This document shows, piece after piece, positions 42,670-55,669 of a DNA stretch of 64,000 nucleotides. The notes under the pieces are model-generated. The model ran no database searches and was not told the origin of the DNA. It worked only from the letters and a program-made list of their open reading frames with translations. The first letter of the stretch is position 1. Every line of letters begins with the position of its first letter. This DNA comes from Macrotis lagotis. Taxonomy: Eukaryota; Chordata; Mammalia; Peramelemorphia; Peramelidae. The translations under genes and the position numbers were made by a program. Where the stretch lies: assembly GCF_037893015.1 (NCBI RefSeq), contig NC_133665.1:21551207-21615206 (forward strand). Direction: 5' to 3'.

Positions 42670-43235
42670 TATTTTAAATGATTGATAACTATTTGAAATT
42701 ACTAAATTCAGTTCAACCCAAGCATTTTAATTGAACCTGAATCCTAGCAAGTAAACAAGCAAAAGTATTTTTATTACAAGCTTGGATATAGTATTTAGAT
42801 TCTCCTTTGTGAGTGGTTAATCAAAAGATACAAATAGATCATCATTTGAAAAAGCATACCTATTTGTAACAAAGATGGCCATCTTAGGGGAGGGGAGAGG
42901 GTACAAAAAAAATAAATTTACCTAATGATTTTGTTGTATATTTGAAAGGAATAGCAAATTGTGCATAGCAAATTCATTGATTCATATGCAATCATCTTGT
43001 TTTTATTGTGCTGTTACAGAAATGCTTGTTTTATTTCATAAATTAAATATAAATGATAAAAAATAAACAAGTACAAATTTCTCTTATATAATGACAGCTC
43101 ATTTATCTGTTAAATATGTGGTGGCTACTGCATATGTTATCTCTTCTGACTATCTGACTACCCTCAGATGCAAGCTGATTAGGCTCAGCCCCTCCCCAAT
43201 TCCAAGGAAGACTGAGAGGGAACTGTCTCCAGTTA
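42670..43235. other. No recognised feature
   Basis: AT-rich unassigned sequence. Confidence 0.45.
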
Positions 43236-43239
43236 GGTG

Positions 43240-43430
43240 TGATTGGTGAAATCATAGACCATAGTAACACTGATCTAATAGGAACATCAGAGTTTCATCC
43301 AGTTTTATTTTTCCAAATGAAGAAACTGAAACCCAGAGAGGTTAAGGAAATAGCCCATGATCACATATGTACTAAGCATCAAAAGTAGAATTTGAACAGT
43401 TCTTCTAATTTCAGAGACAATGTTTATTAT
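43240..43430 (+). repeat. MIR-like fragment
   Basis: 'ccaaatgaagaaactgaaac', 'ccagagaggttaaggaaata', 'gcccatgatcacatatgtac', 'aagtagaatttgaacagttc'. Confidence 0.7.
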
Positions 43431-43439
43431 AAATGGCTC

Positions 43440-44262
43440 ATGAATACTTAATCCAGTGATAAAAAAATTTTTTTATTAAGGCATCTTAATAAATGGCACC
43501 CTTTTTTCAAGGGAAGAGGGGCCTCAAAATCTGCTAGGTGTTATAGGCACTTTGAAAGGTTTTGTTCATGCCAGTCATGGGCTGGGGTCACAAATCTAAT
43601 TGATACATTTGTCCCTACACATTTTCCCCACATTGCTCATTATACTAATGAACAAGAATAGCTACTTCCTTGAGCAGAAGAAGGATGGAGACCCTAGGTT
43701 AACTCAGAACTAGTTGGGGCAGATTTGACCTAATTTCAGGTTTTGATCAGATTGAGGCTAAATCTTTTGTCTAAACTCACTCACCTGCCCATGCAACAGT
43801 ACAGGCAGACCCCAGTCTTTGTAATGTAAACTAATAATTCTCCCTTCACATTCTTGTGGAACCCAAACACCCCCATATTCCTCACAATGTTCATTCTATC
43901 ATACTACACAACACCAATGATGTTTGTATCCATCTTAATATGCCTTTCTTTTTACTTTTGTGTAATTATTATGTTTTCTCAGAAATAAGAGTTTCTCTGT
44001 TTCACCCTTTGGTTTTGCCTTTGGAGAGAATACAAATTATTGTAATCTGTTTCTAGGTATGAAGCACCACCTCTACTGATCCAAATGGGAAATCTAGTTT
44101 TCAGTCCTGGGATGGTTTCTCTTAAACATATGCCATGGAAATATACACACTAATAAAATTGTAAATATTCCCAAGTATTTAAATACAAATTAGATTCCTG
44201 AGTCAAAGGATAAGTTTTGTAGCTGTCTTTGTATATCATCAGTTCACTCTCCAAAAATTTTA
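43440..44262. other. No recognised feature
   Basis: Unassigned sequence. The 66-codon ORF at 43856-44056 shows no domain. Confidence 0.4.
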
Positions 44263-44263
44263 A

Positions 44264-44267
<4 letters not shown>

Positions 44268-44306
<39 letters not shown>
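44268..44306. repeat. (TA)n microsatellite
   Basis: About 19 uninterrupted TA units. Confidence 0.95.
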
Positions 44307-44307
<1 letters not shown>

Positions 44308-44469
44308 CACCAAGGTATCATAGGAGCAACATTCCAAAGTGCTGTCCAAACAAGAATAAAATTAAATTGGATTATAGTTTAAGTAGATATTGAACTATAT
44401 CAAAGATCATATTATTTTAAAAATAGAAAAGAAACAAATACTGTACCTCTCACAGTTATGGATAAGAGA

Positions 44470-45575
44470 TGTATTTTTAACCAGATAAGAGATAGATAGA
44501 AACAATTACAAAAGATAAAATAGATAAAGTTGATTACTTGAAACTGAAAAGTTTCCGCATAGACAAAATTAATGCAACTAGGGTAAGAAGCAAAGAGGCT
44601 GAATGGGGAAAAAACCTTATATCATATTTCTCTGAAGAGGGTTTGGAATCCAAAATATATAATAAATAAATCTATAGGCATATTCCCCCAATAGATAAAT
44701 GGTCAAAGGATATGAACAAATAATTTTCAAAAGAACTGCAAAGTATTCATAACCACATTAAAAAATGCTGCAAATCACTAATAATAAGAGAAATGCAAAT
44801 CAAAACAACTCTGAGATTTAGCTTTATACTCTGCTAATTGACAAAAATGAACAAAAAATGGCAACAATGTTGGAGGAGTTCTGAGAAGATGAACACATTA
44901 ATATATTATTGGTGGAAGTGTAAATGGTACAAAAATTTTGAAAAATAATTCTAAATTATGCAAATAAAGTGAGTAAAATGGCTTCTTTTGAATCAGATTT
45001 TATTACTGGGTAAGTAAATCTAAAAAATTCCCCACATACTTCAATATATTTATAGCAGCATTTTTTTTCTGATAGCTAAGAACTGAAAATAAAATAGATA
45101 TTCATAGATTGGAACAAATTCTAGAGAAGATGGATATAAGGGAATGCAACTGTAATGTAATAAATGATCTGTGTGATGAATACAAATAAGATGAATACAT
45201 GTAGGATCTATATGAGATGATGCAGAGTAAAGTAAGCAGAAACTATTAGTAACTGCAAAAATGTAAATGGAAAGTAAAAAACAAAATTATAAAGATCAAG
45301 TGGTACTTAAATGAAGAGATATGAGAAGATATCTCCAAACTATGCCTGAGTGGAAATAAGAGATCCAGAGATTTTATACATTGTATATGTTATACAGTGT
45401 ATGTGTTTTCTGATTTTCTGAACATATCAATTAATTATGATGATTTTTTTCTCATTGGAAAAAACCAAAACATTATTTGTCATATGGGATGGCTCTTGAG
45501 GAAGGGGAAGGAGGAGAAATACATGGGATACTATGGTGATATAAGAAACAAAAAAGATCAATAAGAATTATTTTT
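44470..45575 (+). mobile_element. L1 ORF2 C-terminus and 3' UTR, old copy
   Basis: 'ttgaaactgaaaagtttccg', 'aatagataaatggtcaaagg', 'atgaacaaataattttcaaa', 'aatgcaaatcaaaacaactc', 'tattggtggaagtgtaaatg', 'gatgatgcagagtaaagtaa' are in L1 order, ending in an A/T-rich tail. All frames are broken. Confidence 0.82.
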
Positions 45576-45629
45576 TAAAATGTAATTTATAAAATAAAAA
45601 TATATTAATATAAATATATTTTAAAACTC

Positions 45630-45783
45630 AGGGGTGGCTAGATGGTACAATGGATAGAGCACCAGCCTTAGAGTCAGGAGTACCTGAGTTCAAATCCAGC
45701 CTTGAACACTTAATAATTACCTAGCTGTGTGGCCTTGGGCAAGCCACTTAACCCCATTGCCTTGCAAAAACTTAAAAAGACAA
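45630..45783 (+). mobile_element. Marsupial SINE, sense
   Basis: 'ggggtggctagatggtacaa' to 'ccccattgccttgcaaaaac'. Confidence 0.92.
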
Positions 45784-45839
45784 ACAAAAAATCCAATTTA
45801 ATCAATATGTAGCTCATAGGATCCTTATATATGGTTTTG

Positions 45840-46060
45840 TTGTGTTGAGTCTCAGTCCTGTCCAATTTTATGTGACTCCATTTAGGGTTTACTTAGCAAG
45901 GTTACTGGAAAGGCATTTCCTTCTCCAGTCCTTTATACAGATGAGAAACTCTGGCAAACAGGATTAAATGACTTGCACAGGGTCACAAAGCTAGTAAATA
46001 TCTGAGGCCAGATCTGAGCTTAGGAAGATGAGTGCTGCTATCTACCTTCCTTATGTTTGG
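45840..46060 (-). mobile_element. Long-form marsupial SINE, antisense, at the boundary of copy B
   Basis: 'gttgagtctcagtcctgtcc', 'tgtgactccatttagggttt', 'atttccttctccagtccttt', 'gacttgcacagggtcacaaa', 'gctgctatctacc'. Ends about 15 bases before position 46076, the base that matches window position 1. Confidence 0.82.
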
Positions 46061-46316
46061 TTTAGTGACCATCATTTCTATTTGAGTTTGATATCACTGG
46101 TTTAAAATACAAAAACAATTTGCCTGTTTTCCTGAATCCCCAACAGCATTGAATTCTAGATATAACAAACATCCTACAAGATAGAATTTAACAGGAACAA
46201 AGGAACATCTGGTGAAGTATTTTGAGATATTTGAGCAAAGAGAGACCTACATGTTCAACTAAATCAATGAAAACAAAAATCAAATAAAGGACACACCCCC
46301 AAAAAACATCAAACTA

Positions 46317-46471
46317 GGGGCAGCTAGGTGGCGCAGTGGATAAAGCACCGGCCCTGGAGTCAGGAGTACCTGAGTTCAAATCCAACCTCAACCACTTAAT
46401 AATTACTTAGCTGTGCAGCTTTGGGCAAGCCACTTAACCCCATTGCCTTGGGGAAACCTAAAAAAAAAAAA
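46317..46471 (+). mobile_element. Marsupial SINE, sense (copy B of 242-396)
   Basis: Same as 242-396, with C at 46430 in place of T355 and a (CAA)n block three bases shorter. Confidence 0.9.
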
Positions 46472-48427
46472 CCCCAAAAACAACAACAACAACAACAAAA
46501 AAAATCAAAGTCACAACATGAATGCACATGCTTATCATTAGTGATTCCCTTTATTTTTATTATACTCTCTTTACTACTTTCACTCACTCTTCCATTTTAA
46601 TGCTTTTTAATAAATTCTGGCCACTCCCTGAGTACAGAAGCTACTTCCCTGTGCTCCCTCTCAATAGGTTGGATTTGACTCTAAGTTGAAATGAAAAATC
46701 AGAAGGCAAGGAATATTAAAATGATGGAGCATGTATTTTTCTGAATGATGAGCGCTGATAAAATCACCTTTTATGTAGCCTGAGCAGCACAGCACTGCAA
46801 TCAACAGCCTGAACCAAGAGACAAGTCTTTTTTAAAGGTGGAGCTGGAGAGGACCTTAGTGATTATGTAGCCCAACCCTCTCATTATACAGATGAAGAGA
46901 CCAAGACCTCAAAAGAGTAAGTTGACTCAAATCTATCTCCATTCCAGACTATTCTCCACTCAGCTGCCAAAGTGATTTTTCTAAAGCATAAGTCTGATCA
47001 TGTACCTTACCATTTAAAACTATATTCCATTTACTCTGAACTTACCGAATTTATGTCAGTTTAGGTATATATCTCCCTATCCCCTAATTCCAATAAAAGC
47101 TTGAGGACCAGAACTATTCATATTTTTTCTTTGTATTGGCAATACTTAGCATAGATTTTGTCACACACTAAATACTAGATTGTTGTTGATAGCTGAATGA
47201 TCTGGAACACATCCTTTACTTGAGACTAGTTGAGAGTAAACCAAGGGAACCAATAGTGGCAGAGAAAGAATTAGTTTTCTGACTCCCAATTCACTTTCTC
47301 AACCTATACCATACTCCTTTCCTAGAGAGATTTTCTATTTCTGTAGAAATGTACAAGAGTGAACTTAACATGTCTTCTATTTTTTTAGCTTTTTTCCTTT
47401 ATCCCTTTTACTCTCATTTTTCTTCTAAGTTTGTCTTGAATTTTTTTATTTGTCTTCAGATTTAAGGGCTAAATGAGCTGGAGACCTACTCAAGCAGTAG
47501 AAGGATAAAGAACCAGGGTTTCAAGTGACACAATTATTTACCAACTTCTACTTGTGATCAGTTATTTGTGTGACATTGGAGATTACAAAGAGGGAGCGGG
47601 ATCAGCCCTTTCCTACTAGCAAAGGGGAATGAAAGTGACATGATGACTGTAAAAACATTTCACCCACCTTCTTACTAGTAAAAATTCAGAGCCAAGATGG
47701 CAACAGGAGAAGGTCCTCTCTTAGGTGCTCTCTCTCCAAATTTATAAAATAAGGACTCTAAATTTTCTAGAGACAGAACCCACAGAGGGACCTAGTGAGG
47801 CAGTTCTCCAGCCCAAGGTAACCTGGAAAATAGCGGAAAGGCTCAGCTCCACGGGGTTAGAGGGAGGGCTGCCAGAATGACGGAACTTCAGCCTCTCAGA
47901 GGCAGCCCCAGGGTGCTGGGAGCCATGGCTCAGGGCAGCGGGGCAGTTTCCTGACCATCACCCCGGGGGAGCACTGGGCACAACTTGGAAGATCAGCGGG
48001 GAGGCCTCTGCCAGAGCAAGTGCCTGAAGCCCAGCCCTTAGGGCACTCAGCAAACAGTGTGGCTGCTGCAGCCCAGATCTAGGAACTAGAAGCAGGCTGA
48101 GCAGGTAAGCAGGAGCCCCCAAGCAACTCAACCTTGAGTACTCAGTCTAGGTAGGGGAGTGGAGAGAGACATCTGAGGTCTGTCCTCTATACCTGGAATA
48201 GTACTCTGGGGCTCTGACCACATTCAGATCCTGATCACAGTCTAGGCCCCCCCCATAGAACAGCAGGCCCCCCCCCCACCTCAGCCCCATGGCAGTGGGG
48301 TGCGCTTGTTGTCATTCACAGACCAGGAGGGAGGACAGAACTTCACACACTGAGATCCTTGTGGAGAGGGGTACCAATAATACTCAAAAGCTCAGGAAGC
48401 ACCCCAGACCAGGCACAGGCTGGGGAT

Positions 48428-49422
48428 ATGAGTAAACAGAGAAAAAAGAGGAACATCATTGAGAAATACTTTGTCTATGATCCCAAGAAGGATCAAAATA
48501 CTCAATCTGAAGATGAGGAAGTACAAGATCCTGCAACTAAAGACTCCAAGAAAAACAGAAATTAGGCTCAGGCTATGATATAGCTCAAAAAAGATTTCAA
48601 AAATCAAGTGAGGGAGATAGAAGAAAAATTGTTAAAAGAAATGAGAGAGATGCAGGAAAAACATGAAAATGAAGTCAGCAGCTTAGTCAAGGAGATCCAA
48701 AAAAATGCTGAAGAAAATAGTATATTAAAAACCACCTTAGGCCAACTGGATAAAACAGTTCAAAAAGTTATTGGGGAGAAAAATGCTTTAAAAAGCAGAA
48801 TTGGCCAGATGGAAAAAGAGATAAGAAACCTTTCTAAGGAAAACAAATCCTTCAAATCTAGAATGGAGCTGAAGGAAGCTGCTACATATTCAGGAAAGAT
48901 AATTTAAAAATTATTGGGATACCTGAAAGTCATGAGCAGGAAAAGAGCCTTGACATCATTTTTAAAGAATTCCTACAGGAAAATTGCCCAGATATCCTAG
49001 AAGCAGAGGGCAAAAATAGAAATGGAGAGAATCCACCGATCTCCCCAAGAAAGAGATCCCCCCCCCAAAAAAAAACAACCCCCAGGAATATTATAGCCAA
49101 GTTCCAGAACTCCCAAGTCAAAGAGAAAATATTACAAGGAGCCAGAAGGACACAATTCAAATATCGTGGAGCTGCAGTCAGGATCACACAGGGCCTAGCA
49201 GCAACTACATTAAAGGCTCATAGGGCTTAGAATATAATATTCCGGAAGGCAAAAGAACTTGGAATGCAACCAAGAATCAACTACCCAGCAAAACTGAACA
49301 TCTTCTTCCAGGCAAAAAGATGGACTTTTAATGAACCAGGGGAATTTCAAATGTTCTTGTTGGAATGGGCAGAGCTGAACAGAAGGTTTGATCTTCAGGT
49401 ACAGGACTCAGGTGAAGCATAG
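48428..49422 (+). pseudogene. Decayed L1-type ORF1, copy B
   Basis: Same remnant as 2355-3349. Here the A-run before 'tgctgaagaaaatag' is one base shorter, so the coiled-coil segment stays open for 99 codons (48608-48907), whereas copy A is frameshifted. The early stops and the shift before the RRM-like part are shared. Confidence 0.8.
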
Positions 49423-49919
49423 AGAGTGGAGGAGAAGGGGAAAATATGAGGGACTTAATGATAATGAACTACATGAATTCCAGCTTAGAAAAATGACACT
49501 GATAATACTCAGGAAACTTCTCATTTAATAGAGCACGTAGAAGGAGTTTTTATGGATGAAGCACAGGAGAAAACTGAATTTGAAGATATAATATATTGTA
49601 AAAATGGAGTCAATGGCTAAAAGGGAAATGTAATGGGAGTAATAGAAAAGAGAGGTAGAATAGGCTAAGATATTTCATATAATAAGCTTTTTATTTTAGT
49701 ACAATGAGCTATTGCAATGATATGGAAGGGGGAGGGCTAGGGGGAATGAGGGAGCCTTCACTCTCATCAGAGGTGGCTCAGAGAGGAAGTCTCATATATA
49801 CTCAATGGGGTATGGACATTTAGAGTAAGAGGGAAAGAAGAGGGAAAGGGGGATGGGGGGATGTGAGTGATGGAGGAGAGGGTGGACCTCGGGGGAGAGT
49901 GATCAGATATAGCACATTT

Positions 49920-50687
49920 TCTTTTTTACTTCATGCAAGGGGCTGGGATTGGATGGCCTGTCTGGGATCACAGGGCTCGGTGATTGCTGGGCCTGAGGGG
50001 TGGTAGGTGGGCTCAGGGCCTCTTGGTCCCAGGGCTGGTTATTAATCTGCTGTGCCACTCAGCTACCCTACAGCACATTTGAGAGGTGGGACAGAGTGAA
50101 AGGAGAGAGAGAATATAGTGTAGGGTACTGGGTAAGTACGAATGGAGGGAGTTGCAATCAGCAATGGCAGCAGTGGAAAATTATGGAAGTAGCTTTTGCG
50201 ATGGACTTATTCTAAAGAATGTGATCCACCCATGACAGCTAGTGTTATTGGAAGACAGACTGAGACTGAGGCACATTTATTATTATTATTATTGTTATTA
50301 TTGTTATTGTTATTGTTGTTTTGGGGGGGTTGTGGGGAGGATGGGGTTGGGTGGCTTGCCCGGGGTCACACAGCTGGGTGATTGTTGGATGTCTGAGGCT
50401 GGATTTGGACCTGGGTGCTCCTGGCCCCGGGGCTGGTGCTCTGTCTGCTGTGCCACCTGGCTGTCCTTATTATTATTATTATTATTATCATTGTCATTAT
50501 TATTATTACTACTACTATCATCATTTTAATTTGTTTTGGGTTTTTTTTTTTTGGTTTTTGCAGGGCAGTGGGATTGGGGTGGCTTGCCCAGGGTCACAGC
50601 TGGGTGATTGTTGGGTGTCTGGGGCCAGATTTGGGCTTGGATGACTCTAGGGCTGGTGCTCTGTCTAATGTGCCACTTCACTGCCCC
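49920..50687 (-). repeat. Three antisense SINE-like modules in the HAL1-like 3' region, copy B
   Basis: Counterparts of the modules at 3847-4612, at about 49920-50067, 50271-50466 and 50467-50687. They differ by single bases (T3901/G49974, G4168/A50241) and a longer T-run in the third. Confidence 0.65.
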
Positions 50688-52584
50688 TATTATTGTTTTT
50701 TTCATTTTCATTTTCATTTTTTTCCTCTTTCCTTTATTTTATTGCTCATGAGGGTCTATATTTTTTGGGGGAGGGGTATTATGTTTACTCTTAAACAAGA
50801 ATATTTTAATAATGTATAAAAACATCATTTGTACAAAATAAAATAAATATAAATTTTTAAAAATTAAAAATTAAAAAATTAAAAATAAATTTTAAAAAAT
50901 TCAGGTAAAAAACTCAGAAGGTCAATAGAACATAGTAATGATATAAGCTAGTTAGAATGAAGCCAGGGTAGACTCAATTCAACACAAACATTTGCTTAGC
51001 ACATATTTAGTAGTGAAAGAGATATAAAGATTAAATATGAGAGCAATGACTGCCCTTAAGGAGAATGCAGTCTTATGGGGGATGGGGGTCGGAATCTTAA
51101 TCCATATATAAAATATATATATACATATATATCTATATCCATCTATTTATATCTATATATACATATATGTAAGTATATATATTATATATATATTTTTTTA
51201 TGAGGAAGCAGCAAAGGGGAGTCAGACAAAGTACTATGAGATATTTATAGAAGAAACCCTTTTTAATTGAGATGGTTGGGTAGACTTCATAGAGGTGAGT
51301 CCTGAATTTGACCTTGAACTTCAAGATGGATATAAGGATTTCAATAGCAGAATATTGGTCATACCAAACATGACACTCATCCCCTGACAGCCTAAGGGAT
51401 AGACTAAAGATATAGAATTAGACATATTAGACAATATTTTTGGACTTGGCAAATATATGAATTTATTTTATTTGACTATGACTATTTGCTTCAAGGATTA
51501 TGTTCTTTTTTTTTTTTCTATGGGGACAGTTCAGGAGGAAACACAGACCAGAAGAAAGCTTGTAAAGCAATATGTTGAATTTTATATATACATCCATAAT
51601 ATATCCATATATTGATATAACAAATATATAGAGATATATGCATATATTGACATATGCTAAAGTCAGCTATATATAATAAAAAATCATAGTTTCACATAAA
51701 ATTCTCTTTTACTTTTTACAAGGAAATGTTCTTTTTTGGTGTTAGAGTTGAAAATTTTTAAAAAATAAATTTAAAGTTTTTTTTAATGGATCATAAAAAT
51801 CAAAAACAGAAAATAAAAAAAAATTTGGTACCTCTGATTAGACAAGTATTTAACTGAATCTTTAGGTTCTGACTGAACCACTGCACTGAATCTAAAATGC
51901 CTCAGAACAGATCACTATCAGTTGGATGTTTTATTAACATTAAAAACAGCAACATCTAATTAATAACAAACAGCTGTCAATCCAATTCTGAAGTTACAGA
52001 GTAATCCTTTTAGCTTGACTCCTATAACAGGTTTGTTCTTGAATGCTAGAGAGAACAAAAGACAAAATATTTCACAGAATTCCAGAGCTGGTTATATAAG
52101 CAATCAAACAATACATGAAAGAAATCCCCACTTTAGTATATCCAACAAATGGTGTTTCTCTATCTCTAAACAAAGAAGTATTGTATCTTCAGGTATCTAT
52201 CTTCAGAATCTTTGTTCATCATCTCCATGAGTTTACTCTATTATCTGTCTTATTCCCATTTGTTTTTCAGAAGTCAAAACTCCAGTCAAATATCTTCTTG
52301 CTCCTACCCCTCTCCTGAAATTCCCAACAACCCAGTCCTGTAATTCAATTTACTAGGAAAAAGACTCCACCCATATCCTACAGTCAAACTGCTGATCTCA
52401 GTGATGAAGTCAGAAACAGATGTTGGGTCAAAACATGTGAATACATGTCAGTTAACAATGAAGAAATCAGAAGCAAGAAGTTATGATTGTTTCTTGAAAA
52501 CTAAGCTAATCCTTTTCATAAGTTGGAAACTTGTTTATCTCTTTGATCATATCCCTTCCACTGGAATTATAATGTTGTTCTTCA

Positions 52585-52735
52585 TTTTTTTTTAAGTTTT
52601 TGCAAGGCAATGGGTTAAGTGGCTTGCCCAAGGCCACACAGCTAAGTAATTATTAAGTGTTTGAGGTTGGATTTGAACTCAGGTACTCCTGACTCCAGGG
52701 CCGGTGCTTTATCCACTTCACCACCTAGCTGCCCC
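52585..52735 (-). mobile_element. Marsupial SINE, antisense (copy B of 6510-6660)
   Basis: Same insertion as 6510-6660, no difference seen. Confidence 0.9.
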
Positions 52736-55669
52736 CTGTTCATTTTCAAAGAAGACCATGACATCAGGCAGGTGATGCCATGATGTGAATTGGATTTGAG
52801 TGAGGGGAACTGTGCTAAATCACCAGCCTCACTTTCTTCATCAGAGCCACCTGAGTCCACTGATCAGTTATGAATCAGGATGAGGAGATGGCCCTGGATG
52901 CAAGGCAATCAGGGTTAAGTGACTTGCCAAGGTCACACAGCTAGTAAGAGTCAAGTGTCTGAGACTGGTTTTGAAAGCCTGTCCTCTTGATTCCAAGGCC
53001 AGAGCTCTATCTCCTGTGCCACCTTAGGTCTCTGGTTTTATTCTGGCTCACAGGAATGGTTCAAACTGGAATTATATTCCAAATGTCTATTTCCAAGTAT
53101 CCAGCTGTTTCCTTTTGCTGACCTTGGTCATAATTCCTTCAGGGTCTTAGCTATGATTCTAGTTAAGTGGTAACCTTACTTTAGGAACCTCAAAATATCA
53201 GAAACTTTGTACTTGCTCTTGAGATTGGACAAAGTCCTTTAATATATATACATATACATATACATATACACATACACATACACATACATATACATATACA
53301 TATACATATACACATACACATATATTATATATTTGTATGTGTTTATATATGTACATGTACATATATGTTTTAATTCTGGAATAAAACAAGCATTTCAATA
53401 ACATAATTTTAAAAATGATTGCCTATGCAACTGCAAATCAGTTATGTACAACTTTCTATTCCTTTTAAATATAAAGTTATCATGTAACTTCTTTTTCCTT
53501 CCTACTCCCCACATGCTGCCCTAATGATGCCTACTATTAGATGCAAATATGTATACATATTTAAAATCATTCTATATATACTTCTACTTATCAGTTTTTT
53601 CCATTGGAATCAGATAGCATCTTCATAGGTCCTTTTGTGGCTGATTTGTTTATTTATATTAGTCAAAATGATAGTCATTCAAAGTTGTTCTTAAAACAAT
53701 ATTGCTGCTACTGTATACAATGTTCTCTTGGTTCTGCTCATTTTATACTTATTTTGTGCAAAACTATCCATGATGAACCTCTCATAACTACTAAATAAAA
53801 ATAGAGAGGAGTATATATATTTTTCCACTGTTATGACCCTTTTATAAAAACTGATCATATCTTAGGCCATAAAATCCTCATAAGCAAAAATATCAAATAA
53901 AAACTTTATTGATCACTGAAAAAAGTATTAAAAATCAAGAGAAGAATAAATACCTTAATCTGAAAAAACTGTTAGGTCAAAGAAAAAAATCATTCATCAT
54001 TAATTAAAAAATCCTTAAAGATAATGACAACAATGAAACAGGATTATAAAAGAACAGAGCAATAAATTGAGAAAAGTGACCCATCAGAGAGAGAAAGAAA
54101 AAATATATTTAAAACAACTACAGACAATATAAAATACTTGAGACTCTGCCTTCCAAGACACCCACTGTAACTATATAAATAAAATTACAAAACACTCATC
54201 ACACAAATAAAGATAAAGCTAAATAACTGGAGAAACATTCATTGCTAATAGGTAAGCTAAACCAATATAATAAAAAATGAAAACTTAGCTAAATTTACTT
54301 ATTCACTTCTATACCATACAAACTACCAAAGAATTATTTTAGAGAGCTAGAAAAAATAAACAAAATTCATTTGATGGAAAAAAAAGGTCAAGAATATTAA
54401 TCAATAAACATTTCAATCAATAAATAAACATTGAAGTGTCCCCTAGATGCCTGTCAGGCATATGAGTAGTTAGGTGGCACAAATAGTGAATACAGTACTG
54501 GGCCTGGAGTCCAAAACATCTTTATTCAAATCCAGACTCAAAAACTGTGTGAGCTGGGTAAGTCACAACTCCTTTTGGCTCAGTTTCCTCATCTGGAAAA
54601 TGAGTTGGAAAAGGAAATGGTAAATCACTCCAGTATATTTGCTAAGAAAACCTCAAATGGGGTCATGAAAAATCAGAAAAGACTGAAATGACTGAACAAT
54701 AACAACAACGAACTGTATATCAGACATGAGGCAACTAGATGACTTAGTGAATAGAGTGTTGGGTCTGGAGTCAGGAAGACCTGGGTTAAAATTTGACCTC
54801 AGACATTCACTAACTGTGTGATCTTGGGTAAGTCACTTAACCTCTGATTTTCAAAATCATTCCAGTACCTTTGCCTAATCCATATAGGGTCACAAAGTCA
54901 AATGTGACTGATCTGAAGAACAACAACCTAAACCAAGCACATTGCTAAGTGCAGAAGATTAAAAAAAAGGCAAAAGGCAGTCCTTGCCTTCAAGATGCTT
55001 GTTTAATGGGGAGACCACATTTGAACAAGCTATATAAAGGATAAATAAAAAATACTTAACAAAGGGAAGGTACTAGAATTAAGAAAAGTTGCAAAAGGCT
55101 TCCAGTAGAAGATGGGATTTTAACTGGGACTTAAATGAAGTGAATAAACTAGAAGAAGAACACTCTACTCTTAGGGAACAACCCAAGAAAAAGTCCAGCT
55201 CCTAGAGATAAAGCATCTTGATCAAAGAACTTTCAGTGTTACTGGAACCAAAATTACATGTTGGGAAGTAAGGTGTAAGGTAAGAGGGGGCTTAAATTAT
55301 GAAGCACCTTGGACATCCAATATAGATTTGATCCTGAAGACAATAGTGAGTCATTGGAATTTATCAAGTAGGAGGGGTAACATGATTGGATCTGAGCTTT
55401 AGCCACTTTAGAAGCTGAATAGGTAGATGGATTGGAGTGGGAAGAGACTTGAAACAGGCAGAACTTCCAGCAGGCTATAGCAATAATTCAGGTGAGAGTC
55501 GATGAGAGCCTGCACTAGAAGGGTGACAGTGACAGGAGGAGAAGGAAGCACATTCAGGAGATGAAAAAAGTGCAATCAACAGTTCTAGGTATCACATTGG
55601 ATATTGGATGGGGAGGAGAAGGAGGAGGAAATCAACGAAAAGAAATGGGAAGGAATGGAGCCTTGAAGA

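Larger units (their letters stand above)
47690..50894 (+). mobile_element. HAL1-like (ORF1-only L1) retrotransposon, copy B
   Basis: Counterpart of 1618-4819 with the same flanking AAAAATTCAG repeats at 47680-47689 and 50895-50904. Length differs by only three bases, through small runs of C, A and T. The insertion therefore predates the split of the two copies. Confidence 0.75.

Noticed and set aside
20163-46075. Endogenous retrovirus or LTR pair
   Set aside because: No pair of long terminal repeats, no primer-binding site and no retroviral reading frame were seen. L1, L2 and SINEs explain most repeats.
50415-50819. 134-codon plus-strand ORF with poly-Ile and aromatic runs
   Set aside because: It reads TTA/ATT triplet repeats and antisense SINE modules of the HAL1-like element. 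The counterpart in copy A is split by a T-run difference.
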